DNA from: Nymphaea colorata
Lineage: Eukaryota; Streptophyta; Magnoliopsida; Nymphaeales; Nymphaeaceae
NCBI RefSeq assembly: GCF_008831285.2
Contig: NC_045138.2
Location: 43,327,115-43,391,114 of the forward strand
Length of the DNA: 64,000 nucleotides
Reading direction: 5' to 3'
The notes under the pieces: model-generated
Database searches by the model: none
What the model saw: the letters and a program-made list of their open reading frames with translations, nothing else
What the model was told of the DNA's origin: nothing
Part shown: positions 53,364-64,000 of the stretch, one piece after another
Position numbering within the stretch: the stretch's first letter is position 1
Layout of the letters: every line of letters begins with the position of its first letter
Position numbers and translations under genes: made by a program

Positions 53364-55219
53364 TGCATCTTATAATCAAATGTGTTATATTCTTTCATGA
53401 TTGGTTATGTTTTGTTATTCATTCATGTAGGTTGTTTTTTTTATCTTTGCATAATGCTTGCACATTTGATTTCAATCATGCACATAGACTTAGGTTTCAC
53501 AAGGAAACTAGGCTGGGCGAATCAGTAGCATGCAAGCAAAAATAGCCCTAACATGTGCATGATTCATACTGGTTTTTTGCATGAAAACACATTCAAATAC
53601 ATAGATTTTGAACTGCAAGTTTTCAAAATCAAACTTTTTTTAGACCAGTTTTTTAAAACCCTAGGTTTAGATATAGTTGAGATATAACCCTAGAGCTGGC
53701 ATACCTAATCCTTTTGTAAGCCAACTTGATTCCTTAGCCCAAACCTGGCATCAAGCTCACTACAGTAAACCTAGCTCTTGCCCATCTTAAAACCATGTTA
53801 GAACCTGATCCAGCTAGATTTACTCTAGATGTCTCAAACCTCCTTAAACCTTAGCTAGGTCTGTCTAAGTTACTCTCTAAGCCTAGATCGATTAGTCATG
53901 ATGACCAAGATTCAAAACTTGTTTATTGAATCTCATGCACTTTAGATCCTTGAACTTGGATTTGGATTTGATAAGACTTCAGATCTTAGTTCGAATGTCA
54001 AATTTGGACCTTAAAATCTCAACTACAAAAATTTTGGATCATGATTAAAAATCTTATAGAATTGGATCTTGATTTGGACTTTGATTTTGATACGGAGATT
54101 GAATCTAGAATTTTGTATCTTGAACTTAAGTTATTTGTATCATGATTTCATAGAATTTGAATTCAGATCGAAACTCTAATTGTCCTCTAGTTCTAAACCC
54201 CATTTTCAAACCTTCATATTTGGATTTCTGAATTGGATAATAAAGAGTAATTTGGATCTCTGCCGAATCAATTTTCAAATTGAGATTTATATCACATTTG
54301 TTTGGATTTCAAATCATAGTTCTCCTTAGGTCCATGTCCTCAAGACCCTAGAAACCTGATCTCAACTATATTTGAACCTTGTTTCAATGCATCGTATTAG
54401 ATTCTAAGATTTATTGGTGGATCGAGGATGATACTAATCCTGAACTGTCTTTGGATTTAATTTTCTCAGTTCATGAACTCCAATTTCTGATGATCCACCT
54501 AGATTTTCAAAATTTCCATTTTTTTCATAATTAAGACATATTTTTTGCTTTTAGGATATAGATTACAATCATAACTCAGGTAGAACACCTAATCTAGCAT
54601 TTAGCCAAATTTTCCTTGATAAAACCATCAGGAACAGTCAAATCTTGTACTAACTGGTTGGATCCTATCTCTCACGGATTCCTACAAGGGACATAGAGGG
54701 GACTGCGAGTTAGTTTTTTTTTATATGAACTATCATATGCAAGATGGTGAAATTTTGCATATCTTCTATTGTTGGTGGCCCTTGAGTAGCTTAAAAAATA
54801 AGTGGCAGATAATGAGTCCATGCAAAAAATGTTCAAAACAAAATAAATTTTAAGATGAAATTCACTTACCATCTTAATCGAGGTAAATATTGATAGTTTC
54901 CTTGATGGTCATGTTTGCAATAAGAAGACATTTAATGAAATGTTTTCTCCGATGGGAAACAATATGCCTTTAGTGCTACAAGGCATAGGGAAAACATCAA
55001 GATAAATATTTATGCATTTAAACTCCTTTCAAAAGTTTAACATATTTGATGAGGGCATAGAGAAAGGTATAAGGCTTTACCTTTTTAGATTGAAAATTTT
55101 ACACTTTAAAATAGACACAGAAAAGACGTTTTTTTTCGAAAAAAAACATGATAAATTAAATGGCCATTTAAAACTTAAAAAAAAGCATTTTTTTGAAAAA
55201 ACATGAAAAACGAAAAAAA
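53364..55219. other. Degenerate TTGGATTT-rich DNA
   Basis: Between about 53930 and 54450 short words such as TTGGATTTGG, GATCTTGA and AAATCT recur irregularly. No coding signal. Confidence 0.45.
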
Positions 55220-55475
55220 CGAGTTTTTAATGTGCTTTTTCACTTTCTTCATTTTTTTAATGCCAAACATTTTTTTTTTCGTTTTCTATTTTTTATTTGT
55301 TGCAAACCTATTTATTTTTTGATGTTTGTGTCATTAGTTTTTCATTTATTTTATTTTTTCCCCATTTTTAGTTTTTTATTTTTTAAAAAAATTTACCATA
55401 TTTTTCTCATTTTTTTTCATTTTTTTTTTCAAGTTCATCATATTATACTAAAAAAAAACCTCACCGTTTAAAACG
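55220..55475. repeat. Dispersed AT-rich repeat, copy 2
   Basis: Same ordered words as 40720-40976, ending CCTCACCGTTTAAAAC. Preceded by further A/T-run text. Open frames here are Phe-rich artefacts. Confidence 0.75.
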
Positions 55476-56395
55476 ACTATGAACATACAGAACTCAGTTG
55501 ATATTTCCTTTTGAACAGTCTTTTAACTTCCATTTGTGCTAGTCGCCCAAGTGACACTGCCGTGCAGCCCATTTCCCAACTAATTGAGGAAATCAACACA
55601 TTTGTATGTTTGTTCAATATCCGAGTTTCGAGGGGCTGATTGTCTTGCCCTTACGTCAGCCACATGGTAGTTTTAAGTCCTCAAATTTGAAGCACCTGAA
55701 TTCCTACTAGTTTAGGCATTTGCCCTCGAGCCTAGCATTTCATTTATAGTTGTGCTTGGCCATCTAGTGGTTCGAACTAGGCATGAAATTGACTTCACAT
55801 GCTTGGTAAAACGCTGGTTGAAGTCGAAGGGGATACAAATGGCGAATTCTAGGAAGGGTAAGGCCAGTCTAGTAATCAAGTTAGTGGCATAGCAGTAAAT
55901 TTTAGTAAGAACCTCAGGTAATTTGGTAATTTCTTACTAGGGACATGTTCAGTTTTCGAAAAAGATAGGGGCAAAACTGGAACAAAATATATTCCAGGGA
56001 CATGCAGGTAAAAATGTAAAGCACAGATTGTTAATTTGCTAATGATGCAGATGAAGGATTAAATAGAGTTAACTACCTTTAAGTGATATAGTTAACAACT
56101 GCTTAGTTTAGCTAACCCATCGACTAACTCTCAGTAGCCAAAATAAGTCATGCTAATTACTTGGACATGGAAAGGAAACTAAGTAAACGAAGCAAGGACA
56201 GATTAGGATATCATTAACTATGACATTAGTGACACTAAACAATATTAGTGACCCCAACTGTAATGCACCAGTTCCTTAACATGATTAGCCACCGCCAATG
56301 ATGAATTAACACACTTAAGCTGGGGTTAATTAAGGTAAACTGAGATTTAGTTTAAATAATGACCTAAGTTAGTATAACTGGGGCTAACTAGCCCC
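55476..56395. other. Unassigned AT-rich stretch
   Basis: Nothing recognisable on either strand. Confidence 0.4.
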
Positions 56396-56426
<31 letters not shown>

Positions 56427-56501
56427 TTAAAATATTATAAATACAGCCCCATTTAGGCGGCAAGAAATGTGAGAGAGAGGGAGAGAGAGAGAGAGAGAAA
56501 A

Positions 56502-56536
<35 letters not shown>

Positions 56537-56541
56537 GGAGG
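56396..56541. repeat. TA/TG, GA and AAG simple repeats
   Basis: A (TA)n(TG)n run at 56396-56426 is followed by GA and AAG runs at 56470-56541. Confidence 0.9.
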
Positions 56542-59255
56542 AGTAGGATGCGCAGATGATCACACGAGCGCATGCCTGTGCTATGGAGATTGGCGTGGCA
56601 AAAGGAGCGGGCATCTATGCAAGTATGTTCTGATATTTCATACATTTGACTGGTAAAATAAAGAATCTTCAAGTTTCTGGCTTATAGATTAGGAATTCTT
56701 GCATGCGCAACAAATGATTTAGCCTTTTGGGCGTCGCCGCAACCTGTGCATGGTTTGGATTTTTGAGATTGAAGCATGAATAGTTGAAATTTTGCAAGTT
56801 TTAGTTTTGGACATCTCCAGGAACTCATATGGGCGAGTGAGTAGGAAACGTAAGTTAAACCTATGCTTTCGCAAGTAGACGAACCTGGTTGTGACGAGAG
56901 TTCGACAGAAAAATGGTTGGAATCGTCAGACTTGGCAAGGTTGCCGATCAGGCTAGGATGGTTCTTTCTTAGAAAGACCAAGAACAAAATCATAAACAGA
57001 ACATGGTAAATGGAGGTAATTTTGAAGGAGGTCAATTGTTGGTTAGTCATTTGTTGCTCAAAGGTCAGACTCAAGTTAACTTCGATTAACTCAGAGTAAA
57101 TCATTGGATCTAGCCCCACAGCTAATTTAGGTTTAGATCCAGATCCATATGTAAGTTTGATCCATGGATCCGGACTTGTTTACATGTTTTTGCCAAATCT
57201 TACATGGAGACCATATAAACGAGATAAAATATATGTACTCACCTCAGTTCCTTGTGCAAGATTTGGGGAGATGGGATCTAACCTGCAGTATGTGGTCCAA
57301 CCATTCTTGGCCCATTTACTAGTGGTAATCAAACCAATAACTAAACTGAAATATTCCATTTCCTAAGTGGAAATGTTAAACAAAACCTAAGAAAGTAACC
57401 GGACCTTAATTTTGGATTCATGCATGTTTTTAAAATGTAAGTACATCTAAAAAATGGACTTATAAACAAGAAGAAATTAATCTTGATGTCTGTTCATGTC
57501 CAGATAAAAATGATGCATGCAAAACTAAGTCATGTAGACCTAGACTTTAGCCTCTATTAGGTCTAAGGTGTAGTACATGGACCTAGCAGGAAAATTTGGA
57601 TCTTAATCCAAAAGTTGAGATCAGGATATGACGGATTCTTGTTTTAAATTGAAATGGGTGATGTCATAGAAATCAAAATACCATATATTGTCAATAGGAC
57701 TCTTGATCCAGCAGCAAGGTCAGACACCTAGTAGGTTCTATCTTGTATTTCTAATTTGAGCTCTGCAGATCTAAATTCTAAAAGGATAGATCCAAATTTG
57801 ATGAATACTAGGTCTAAAGATCTTGTATTTGGGTCAGATCTTGTGAATATTGATCTAAGATTTGTAATCAAAGTTCATGGTGTAAAATCTGATCCAAATT
57901 CCATAATCTGAGATCCCAGTTTCAAAATTTAAAATCCAAAATGCGAAATATGGGGTTTGAAATCTAAAATTTGATATCTAAAATCCATGATCTAATACCC
58001 ATAATATGAGATTTAGGATCCAAAACCCATTATGTGAAAGATGACCCAAAATCCAAGCTCTGAAGTCGAAAATCCAAAATCTAAGATTCAAGATAAAAAA
58101 TTTTATATCTAAGATCCATAATTCAAGACCCATAATCCAAAATTCATAATTCAATATTTGGGATCCAAATCCAAGTATGCTAAGATTTTGGTAAAGATCC
58201 AAGTTTAGATTGGCATGGGGTTTAGGATTTGGATCCAATATTTTGTTTGAAATCCAAGATTCTAGTGAGCTAAGGGCATGTTAGCCAAAGTGAATGGGTT
58301 TAGTTTTTACCTAGCTGGGTCGAATTTACTTCCGTTTTATTGTAGCAAGTGTGTTCGGTCTTAATCAAACCATGTGATATAGAATATACACTTCATTCAT
58401 TTTATATGGATGAATGTTTAAAGAAGTTTGAATATACCTAAGTCATGGGACTAGATTTATAAGGAGTAGCCTCTAAAAACGGTCTAAGCTAAGTCATAAA
58501 GAACTGAGCTAGGTTTGGACTTCACATCTACATGGCCTAGGGTTTTTAAAATCATTAAAAGTTTATTTCTGAAAATATTTTGGAAAACTTTGAAATGGTT
58601 CTTGTATGAAGACGAAACTAGATTTATGTTTTCACATACCTGGGCGAATTAACAAGGGTATGGTACTAGGCTGATCTAGTTTGGTTTTAGAGAAGGGGTG
58701 CATGTGAGTGCAAGGTGGCTTAGTGCATATTAAAACATAGGCACAATGCATGATTAAATAAAGCATGAAAGAAAATTATTTGCTATATGCATGACTTAAG
58801 TAAAATAATATGAGCGAAAGCTTGAAATTAAAAAAAAAAGAGACAAGAAAGGGAGGGACATACCTAACCCCTATACCTACCCTAAAGATACTAAAATAAA
58901 TCTAGACTACACATGCTATTAGCAAAAAGAAAAACTAAACATGGTAAACGCAAAAGGAAAACTAAACTAGAAAGCAAAACTAAACTAAACATGCATAAAG
59001 AAAAATAACTAACCTGTAAATAAGAAAAGAAAGAAGAGTGAATAGGAAATTACTTGAAGCTCGTGTAGAGGCTAAGCCCACTCTTGGGTCCCCAACACTG
59101 GGTCTGGTTGGGACTAGGTTAATGCAGCCTGAACAAGACTTCGACTAAAACTCCTAAAAACTTAACTTTTTTTTAGTACCTAATAGGAATTTTAACAACT
59201 TTTTGGGCTTCTCAAAGAATAGCTCAAAGTGTGTGGTGTCAAAGGAAAGGGAGGA
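56542..59255. other. Degenerate ATCCAAAATC-rich DNA
   Basis: At 57840-58250 words such as AAATCCAAAATC, ATCTAAGATT and ATCCATAAT recur every 10-20 bp without a fixed period. No gene was supported; a minus-strand 86-codon frame there is a product of the repeats. Confidence 0.5.
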
Positions 59256-59270
59256 TAACTATTTATAGGA
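59256..59270 (-). promoter_or_regulatory. Candidate TATA box on the minus strand
   Basis: The plus strand has AACTATTTATAGG, which reads CCTATAAATAGTT on the minus strand. The downstream minus-strand text (to about 59000) is less AT-rich and includes an acceptor-like TTTACAGGTTAG at 59012-59023. This could be a promoter and leader of an unrecognised element. No coding region follows. Confidence 0.3.
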
Positions 59271-60725
59271 GAAAGAAGGGGCAAACCCCCTTGGGATTTT
59301 TTATGTAGGACTAAACTTTTGGCATTCTCTCTCCTCTTCAACACTCCAAACCATAGGTTAAAATCACATTTTCATTCATATTTTACTCGTTGTGATATCA
59401 TTTGGATGTCCGAAAAAAGCAACGTATGCATGGAGAAGTATTATTTGATAAATGATAAAGTATTTGGATTGACATTGAACATGGAGAATGAATGAAGTGG
59501 GAATACAAAAAAGGATCACTTTTACAACTTATTTTAAAACAATATAAATAAAAAAAATATTCGTCGTGGCCACATAAGGATACCAATTTCGATTCTGTCT
59601 ACTTCAGGAGTGCCCAACAAATAATTCTACACATTTCAAGTTCATACATGCGAATTGACATTAAGCATGGAGTGAGAAAATCATAATATATTTTGAGATA
59701 TAATGTGCATTAAACTCACATGTGGATCTCCGATTTGAGTTTAATGCTGAGACCCACATCTAGATCTAGATCCAAGAAAAAACCTAGAAGATGGACCTAG
59801 ATACAGTATTTGAATTTGGATTATAATTTGATATCCAGGATATGAAACATGAATAATTGATCTCGATCTATAATGATAGATTAGATATAAAATTTGGATA
59901 TGAAATTGAGGCATGGAAATAAGACTTGGATCAACAATATGAAATGGAGATCTAAAAATAGCATAGAGCTAGACCTAACATCAAGCTGGGCTAGGTGGGT
60001 TCAAGCTATATGACATAGACAAAACCTAGGTTAGGAACAGTTTTGAAAAACTGAATTCTGACCTAGGTTGGGCTGCCATTGGAAAATTCAGTTTTGATGA
60101 GGAGTTTGGATAAGGTAGGCCTAGACTTAGGCCTACCAGATCCAACAAATGTTTATGAAAAGCTAACTTAGGTTCATGTGGCTCTTAAGTTAGGTTCTAT
60201 GAAAAATAAGTGCATGGTGGCAAATGACCAAAATAACTTTTTATATGATTGGGCTGAAATGGGTTCAAATGAAATGACTCACTTGAACTAAGGTTCTACA
60301 TTCATAAATCAACGTATATGTGATCTATACCTTATGTTCAAGTAAAAGAATATGGCTCAAAAAAGAAATTACCATTTTGCCATTGCGTGTTTTCAGACAT
60401 TCGATGAATTTTCTTGATCTGATTGAACCAACTTGTGATAGGTTCCTAAATAAGCTATGGTTAAAATCATGTTGAAAAATTCTTCTTGGATTGCTCTAAA
60501 AATCAAAAATAAATTTTTACTCAATCGTATGCTGCACATTTATAAATGGAAATTGAAAAAGGCCATAAACATCATATTTTTATTGAGATATTCATAGGTG
60601 GAGTAGAGGGCATTTGGAAAAGCTACTTACTTGTAGGGACATGCTAAAACATTAGAGAAATTTTGAGCTCTATGGTAGTTTACAAAGTGTAGCAAGTACT
60701 ATGAATGAACTCCATGGCCTTCAAA
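59271..60725. other. Unassigned AT-rich stretch
   Basis: No coding signal; GATC-rich degenerate words again at 59740-59950. Confidence 0.4.
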
Positions 60726-61169
60726 ACTGAATTGAACTCAAACCAAACTAGGGTAGTGTTGATTTACTCATGATAAACTTTATCTCAAGTGGTTTCAACT
60801 CATTCTAATTAGTTGAACTCAAATTCAGCTGAAGTCCCTAAAAACATGAGAGTGAAAGCACTCAGAACTGAATTAAACTTAAATTGAATGAACTCAAATC
60901 AAACTAAATAAAACTTGATTTATACATGATAAACATGATCTTGGTTCAATCTTTTGGGTTAAATTTAAATTTAGCTCACACCCTTGAAAATAGGAGAGGG
61001 AAGACACTCAAAACTGAGTTGAACTCAAACCGGAATAAATGAACTCAAACCGAACGAGGGAAAACTTGATTTATATGTGGTAAACTTGGTCATAGCTCAG
61101 CTTTAGTTCAATTTTTTGGGTTGAGCTCAAATCAGCTCAAAACCCTAAAAACAGGAGAGAAAAAGACCT
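60726..61169. repeat. Degenerate tandem repeat, three units of about 141-157 bp
   Basis: Units start at 60726, 60867 and 61013. Each begins ACTGA(A/G)TT(G/A)AACTCAAA, then has CTTGATTTAT(A/G) with GATAAAC or GGTAAAC, then GGTT...TTTGGGTT, and ends near GAGAG...GA(C/G)ACTCA. Divergence is considerable. Confidence 0.65.
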
Positions 61170-62694
61170 AGTAGAAATATGCAAATTTGTATAGTTCCTT
61201 CACTTGGGTTGGGTTACTCAAATCAATGGCATAAAATGTTTTCTTCATTAAGGTAAACTTGTTTTAATTTGGTTGAGCTAAAGATCACAATTTTAAGTTT
61301 CAGGAGTTGATTTAAGCTGTAAGTGACCTGGCTTTAAACTGAGATATCTAGGTAATTGACTTTGACAACTCTTGGGGTCATGCAAAATCGAGAAATGTTC
61401 TAATTGCTCAAATGTTAGCAATTCTTAGAAATTTGATGAAAAATACCTACTTTTTGGGTACAATACGATGATTTAGGGGCAAAATGGTAGTTTTTAGTTT
61501 AAACGACCTATGTGATCTGGATCTAGGTGTTTAATGCTGGCATGAAAAGTACTTGTTTGGCTAAAAAAATGGCCCATTTGTTCTTGAAACTTGCTCTTTC
61601 AAAATCAAATTGGAAATCTTATGGTGAAGTGTAAAATGGTCATTTGGACTTATAAAAATTTTGGATGTTGGCAAAACTTTAGACCTTGGATGGGTTGAGA
61701 TTGAGACTACGAACTAATTGGCCCATTGGATCCAGTCCTTGGACCAAAAATAGACATAGACTGGGTCCACGGTCTATTTTGCCATGTAAGGATCTGGATC
61801 CAAGATGTGTTAACACTAGATCCAAGATCTGGTGGTCTTTTTGAATATGAACCTCGAATACCATGTGAAATTGGGTCAGATCCAAGATCCAATTAACCTC
61901 TTTGGATCTGGATCCCCGATCTAGTATTGATCTGACCCAGATTCAAGGTATAGTCAGCCCTAATGGTCCTGGATCTTGAATGTGTAATTCATTAGGTTTG
62001 GATTCAAGATCCAGACATAGCACTAGTTTAGTTTGGGTCTAATTTGGACAAACTAGAGTAAGGCTGGGTGCGCATGGACCTGTTCACTAGCTTCCCCTCA
62101 TTGACATCCACCCTAGGTGAAGTCTGTTTGATCAGAAGTTGCTTAGATTGCTTGAAAGAGGAAAGTTAATTCATCAAGACCCGATCCTAGGTTTGCAAGT
62201 ATAGGTAAACCGGCTATGGTTTTGAGGAACCGTCTTTACCACTATACTTGACTAGATCCCTCGAGTTTGCACTTATGGTGATAGAAACAAACATAAACCC
62301 AGCAGCCCAGAAATGCCAGTTAATGATTAAACCTGGGCATGAGCTATTAGTCAACTAACTACTGGCCAATTTAAGATGAGTGGTATATCAATGAGCCGTA
62401 TGACTAACCACACATGCACAAATGGGAATGTCATGCACCCTAGTGTTTATACATCTGTCTATTTCCTAGTGATTGATGAGTATCATAAAGGTTTTGTGTA
62501 GTAAGGTATATGTGTCAGCTGAAAAAAAAAAATAATAGAGCAGATGTTTATGAATGATCCAACAGTGCCTATGATGTTTGGGCAACGTGATGGACTGCAA
62601 CTCGGAGGAAGTAAGCATTTTCTGTTGTTGAGCAGCTTTGTGATTAAGTCCAAGCCTGAAGGTGTGCAAATAACTGCTGTTATTAAGCAGCAAT
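61170..62694. other. Unassigned AT-rich stretch
   Basis: GGATCCAAGATC-type words recur at 61690-62010. A plus-strand frame at 62550-62694 (FGQRDGLQLGGSKHFLLLSS) looks mildly protein-like but matches nothing I know. Confidence 0.4.
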
Positions 62695-64000
62695 TGTCAC
62701 ACCCCGACCATTTTGACACTCGAACATTTTTTTTTTTTTCTAACATCCAACATCGAGGTGTGACTACACAATAGTTCAAAAAGGAATGAGCCAAGCAATT
62801 CAAAACAATGGGGCAAGCTTTCCATTATATAGCATTTCAATTCAATTGTACATTTGACAAAAATGCCCCAAAATCACAACATCGATGCCTCATCAAAACA
62901 AGGCATCAGTAAAAACCAAAAACCCGACGCGCCGGCACTACAAGAACAAAACAAAACCCAAAACCTCCCCAGTAGGACGTGAGTGTAGCCATCTGCTCAG
63001 CCTGCTGCCCCGGGTACACCAAAACCTGAAAAAAAAGGAAACAACTGAAGGCTTAGCCTTCGCAGTATGGCAACAAGCCAGGAAAAGTCCGAGCCCTCTT
63101 AGGTCGGGCTCAGTACACAAACAAACATCAGAACAATCTATCATTATGTCGTGTCAAGACACGACATGCAGACGCCACTCAATGGCTACAATAACATAAT
63201 TTCAATCACATGCAAGGCATCATCAACATGTCACTTGCATTCATAAGCACAACAGTCACATGCACAACAATCCTATATATTTCAATCACATACATTGCAG
63301 TTTCATTACTATCAGTGAATTTACAGTTCCTGTGGGTGCAAACACAGGCACGTGCACACCGCGGGCGGCCCACAGCCGAGAGACAACCCCCGTGGTGGCC
63401 CAGAACAGTATGGATCCATCTATCCGCTGCAGCGGTAGAGCACTCATCCATGGATGTGTGAATTCCAAGGAGAGATACTCAGCCTTCCCTAGGACACCCA
63501 GGTTGGGAAGGCGGGAGCCTACGCTCCAAGCACATCACACAACAGTACCCTGGGGCCTTGCACCGCCTGCGCTCCGAACAGGCGAGACCAGTGGCGAAAG
63601 TGGGACAACTCCCATATACATAGTCACATCCCACTGGCCTCTCATCTCTTATTCTTTCATTCTTATACTTATACTTGCACAAACACATTTAACTGGCTAG
63701 CTCCTGAGGTTGGTTCACTTCACGAGTGAACCCACACCTCCAATTGCCTCCACACGAGGGTTACACATAACCACAACAGTTTTGGCTAGCCGTCATAACA
63801 ATATGGGCACAACTACCCACTGTGCAAACATTTGTATCATTGCCCGCGGCAATGGGTATTCAATAAACATAACATTCACATTCATCATCATAACAATCAC
63901 ATCTTTGAAAACTTAGCCAAACCACAGAAAGTAGTCTCAATCTGTGGTGGGCTCGTAGCTGTCCTATGCAGTTATCATGCTAGAATGCTTTCTAATGCAC
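62695..64000 (-). mobile_element. Probable long LTR, cut by the window end
   Basis: TGTCACACCCCGACC at 62695 is the usual outer edge of long plant LTRs, many of them Ty3/gypsy, whose element-strand end is GGTCGGGGTGTGACA. The following 1.3 kb is GC-richer than the flank and non-coding, including text like CCTTCGCAGTATGGCAACAA and CGTGTCAAGACACGAC. The second LTR, PBS and coding region lie outside the window, so orientation and superfamily are inferred. Confidence 0.4.
63143..63165. repeat. Palindrome TGTCGTGTCAAGACACGACA inside the LTR-like segment
   Basis: TCGTGTC and GACACGA are inverted around a short centre, giving a hairpin-capable site. Confidence 0.6.

Noticed and set aside
55193-55471. 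92-codon Phe-rich ORF
   Set aside because: Poly-T translation artefact inside a dispersed AT-rich repeat.
57978-58238. 86-codon minus-strand ORF rich in Leu, Trp and Phe
   Set aside because: Read-out of the irregular ATCCAAAATC words; no conserved pattern.
62544-62774. 76-codon plus-strand ORF before the LTR-like border
   Set aside because: Mildly protein-like, but it crosses the TGTCACACC border and has no recognisable domain or splice context.

Overview
The window looks like nuclear DNA of a flowering plant. It holds split genes with GT-AG introns, many Ty1/copia LTR retrotransposons with the plant-type primer-binding site TGGTATCAGAGC, a probable hAT DNA transposon, microsatellites and long AT-rich non-coding stretches. 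The species cannot be told from the sequence. No bacterial, organellar, rRNA, tRNA or CRISPR feature was seen.

The one clear host gene lies on the minus strand. Eight exons between 49585 and 14488 encode a eukaryotic Pus3/Deg1-type tRNA pseudouridine synthase, with the catalytic motif [10 protein letters not shown] in exon 6. Exon phases agree at every junction and each intron has usable splice sites, so the gene looks intact as far as it can be read. Its 3' exons are not seen here and probably lie left of the window. Three internal introns are 7.1, 13.7 and 12.1 kb, and the last one seen exceeds 14 kb. Nearly all recognised mobile elements sit inside these introns.

Elements, left to right. 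Element A (209-10414, plus) is a defective copia element with identical LTRs. Its gag is interrupted by a foreign palindrome-rich block, and element B (2732-7899, minus, copia) sits inside its integrase. Element E (16099-20240, minus) is an LTR element with PBS, PPT and TSD but no recognisable gag-pol. Element C (20816-25992, minus) is a near-intact sister of B. Element J (28032-29150) is a probable hAT with 19-bp TIRs and 8-bp TSDs. Element F (30647-39401, minus) is a truncated copia element carrying element D (33065-38575, plus, copia) inside its gag. Element H (42744-47456, plus) is an older copia element whose RNase H runs into the middle of its 3' LTR.

Upstream of the gene, 49.8-62.7 kb is AT-rich, gene-poor DNA with tandem duplications, degenerate repeats and microsatellites. 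From 62695 to the window end is a probable long LTR of another element. B, C and D are one lineage with palindromes near the start of their LTRs. A and F form a second lineage, and H a third. C has the least damaged proteins and could have supplied proteins to related defective copies; this is inference.
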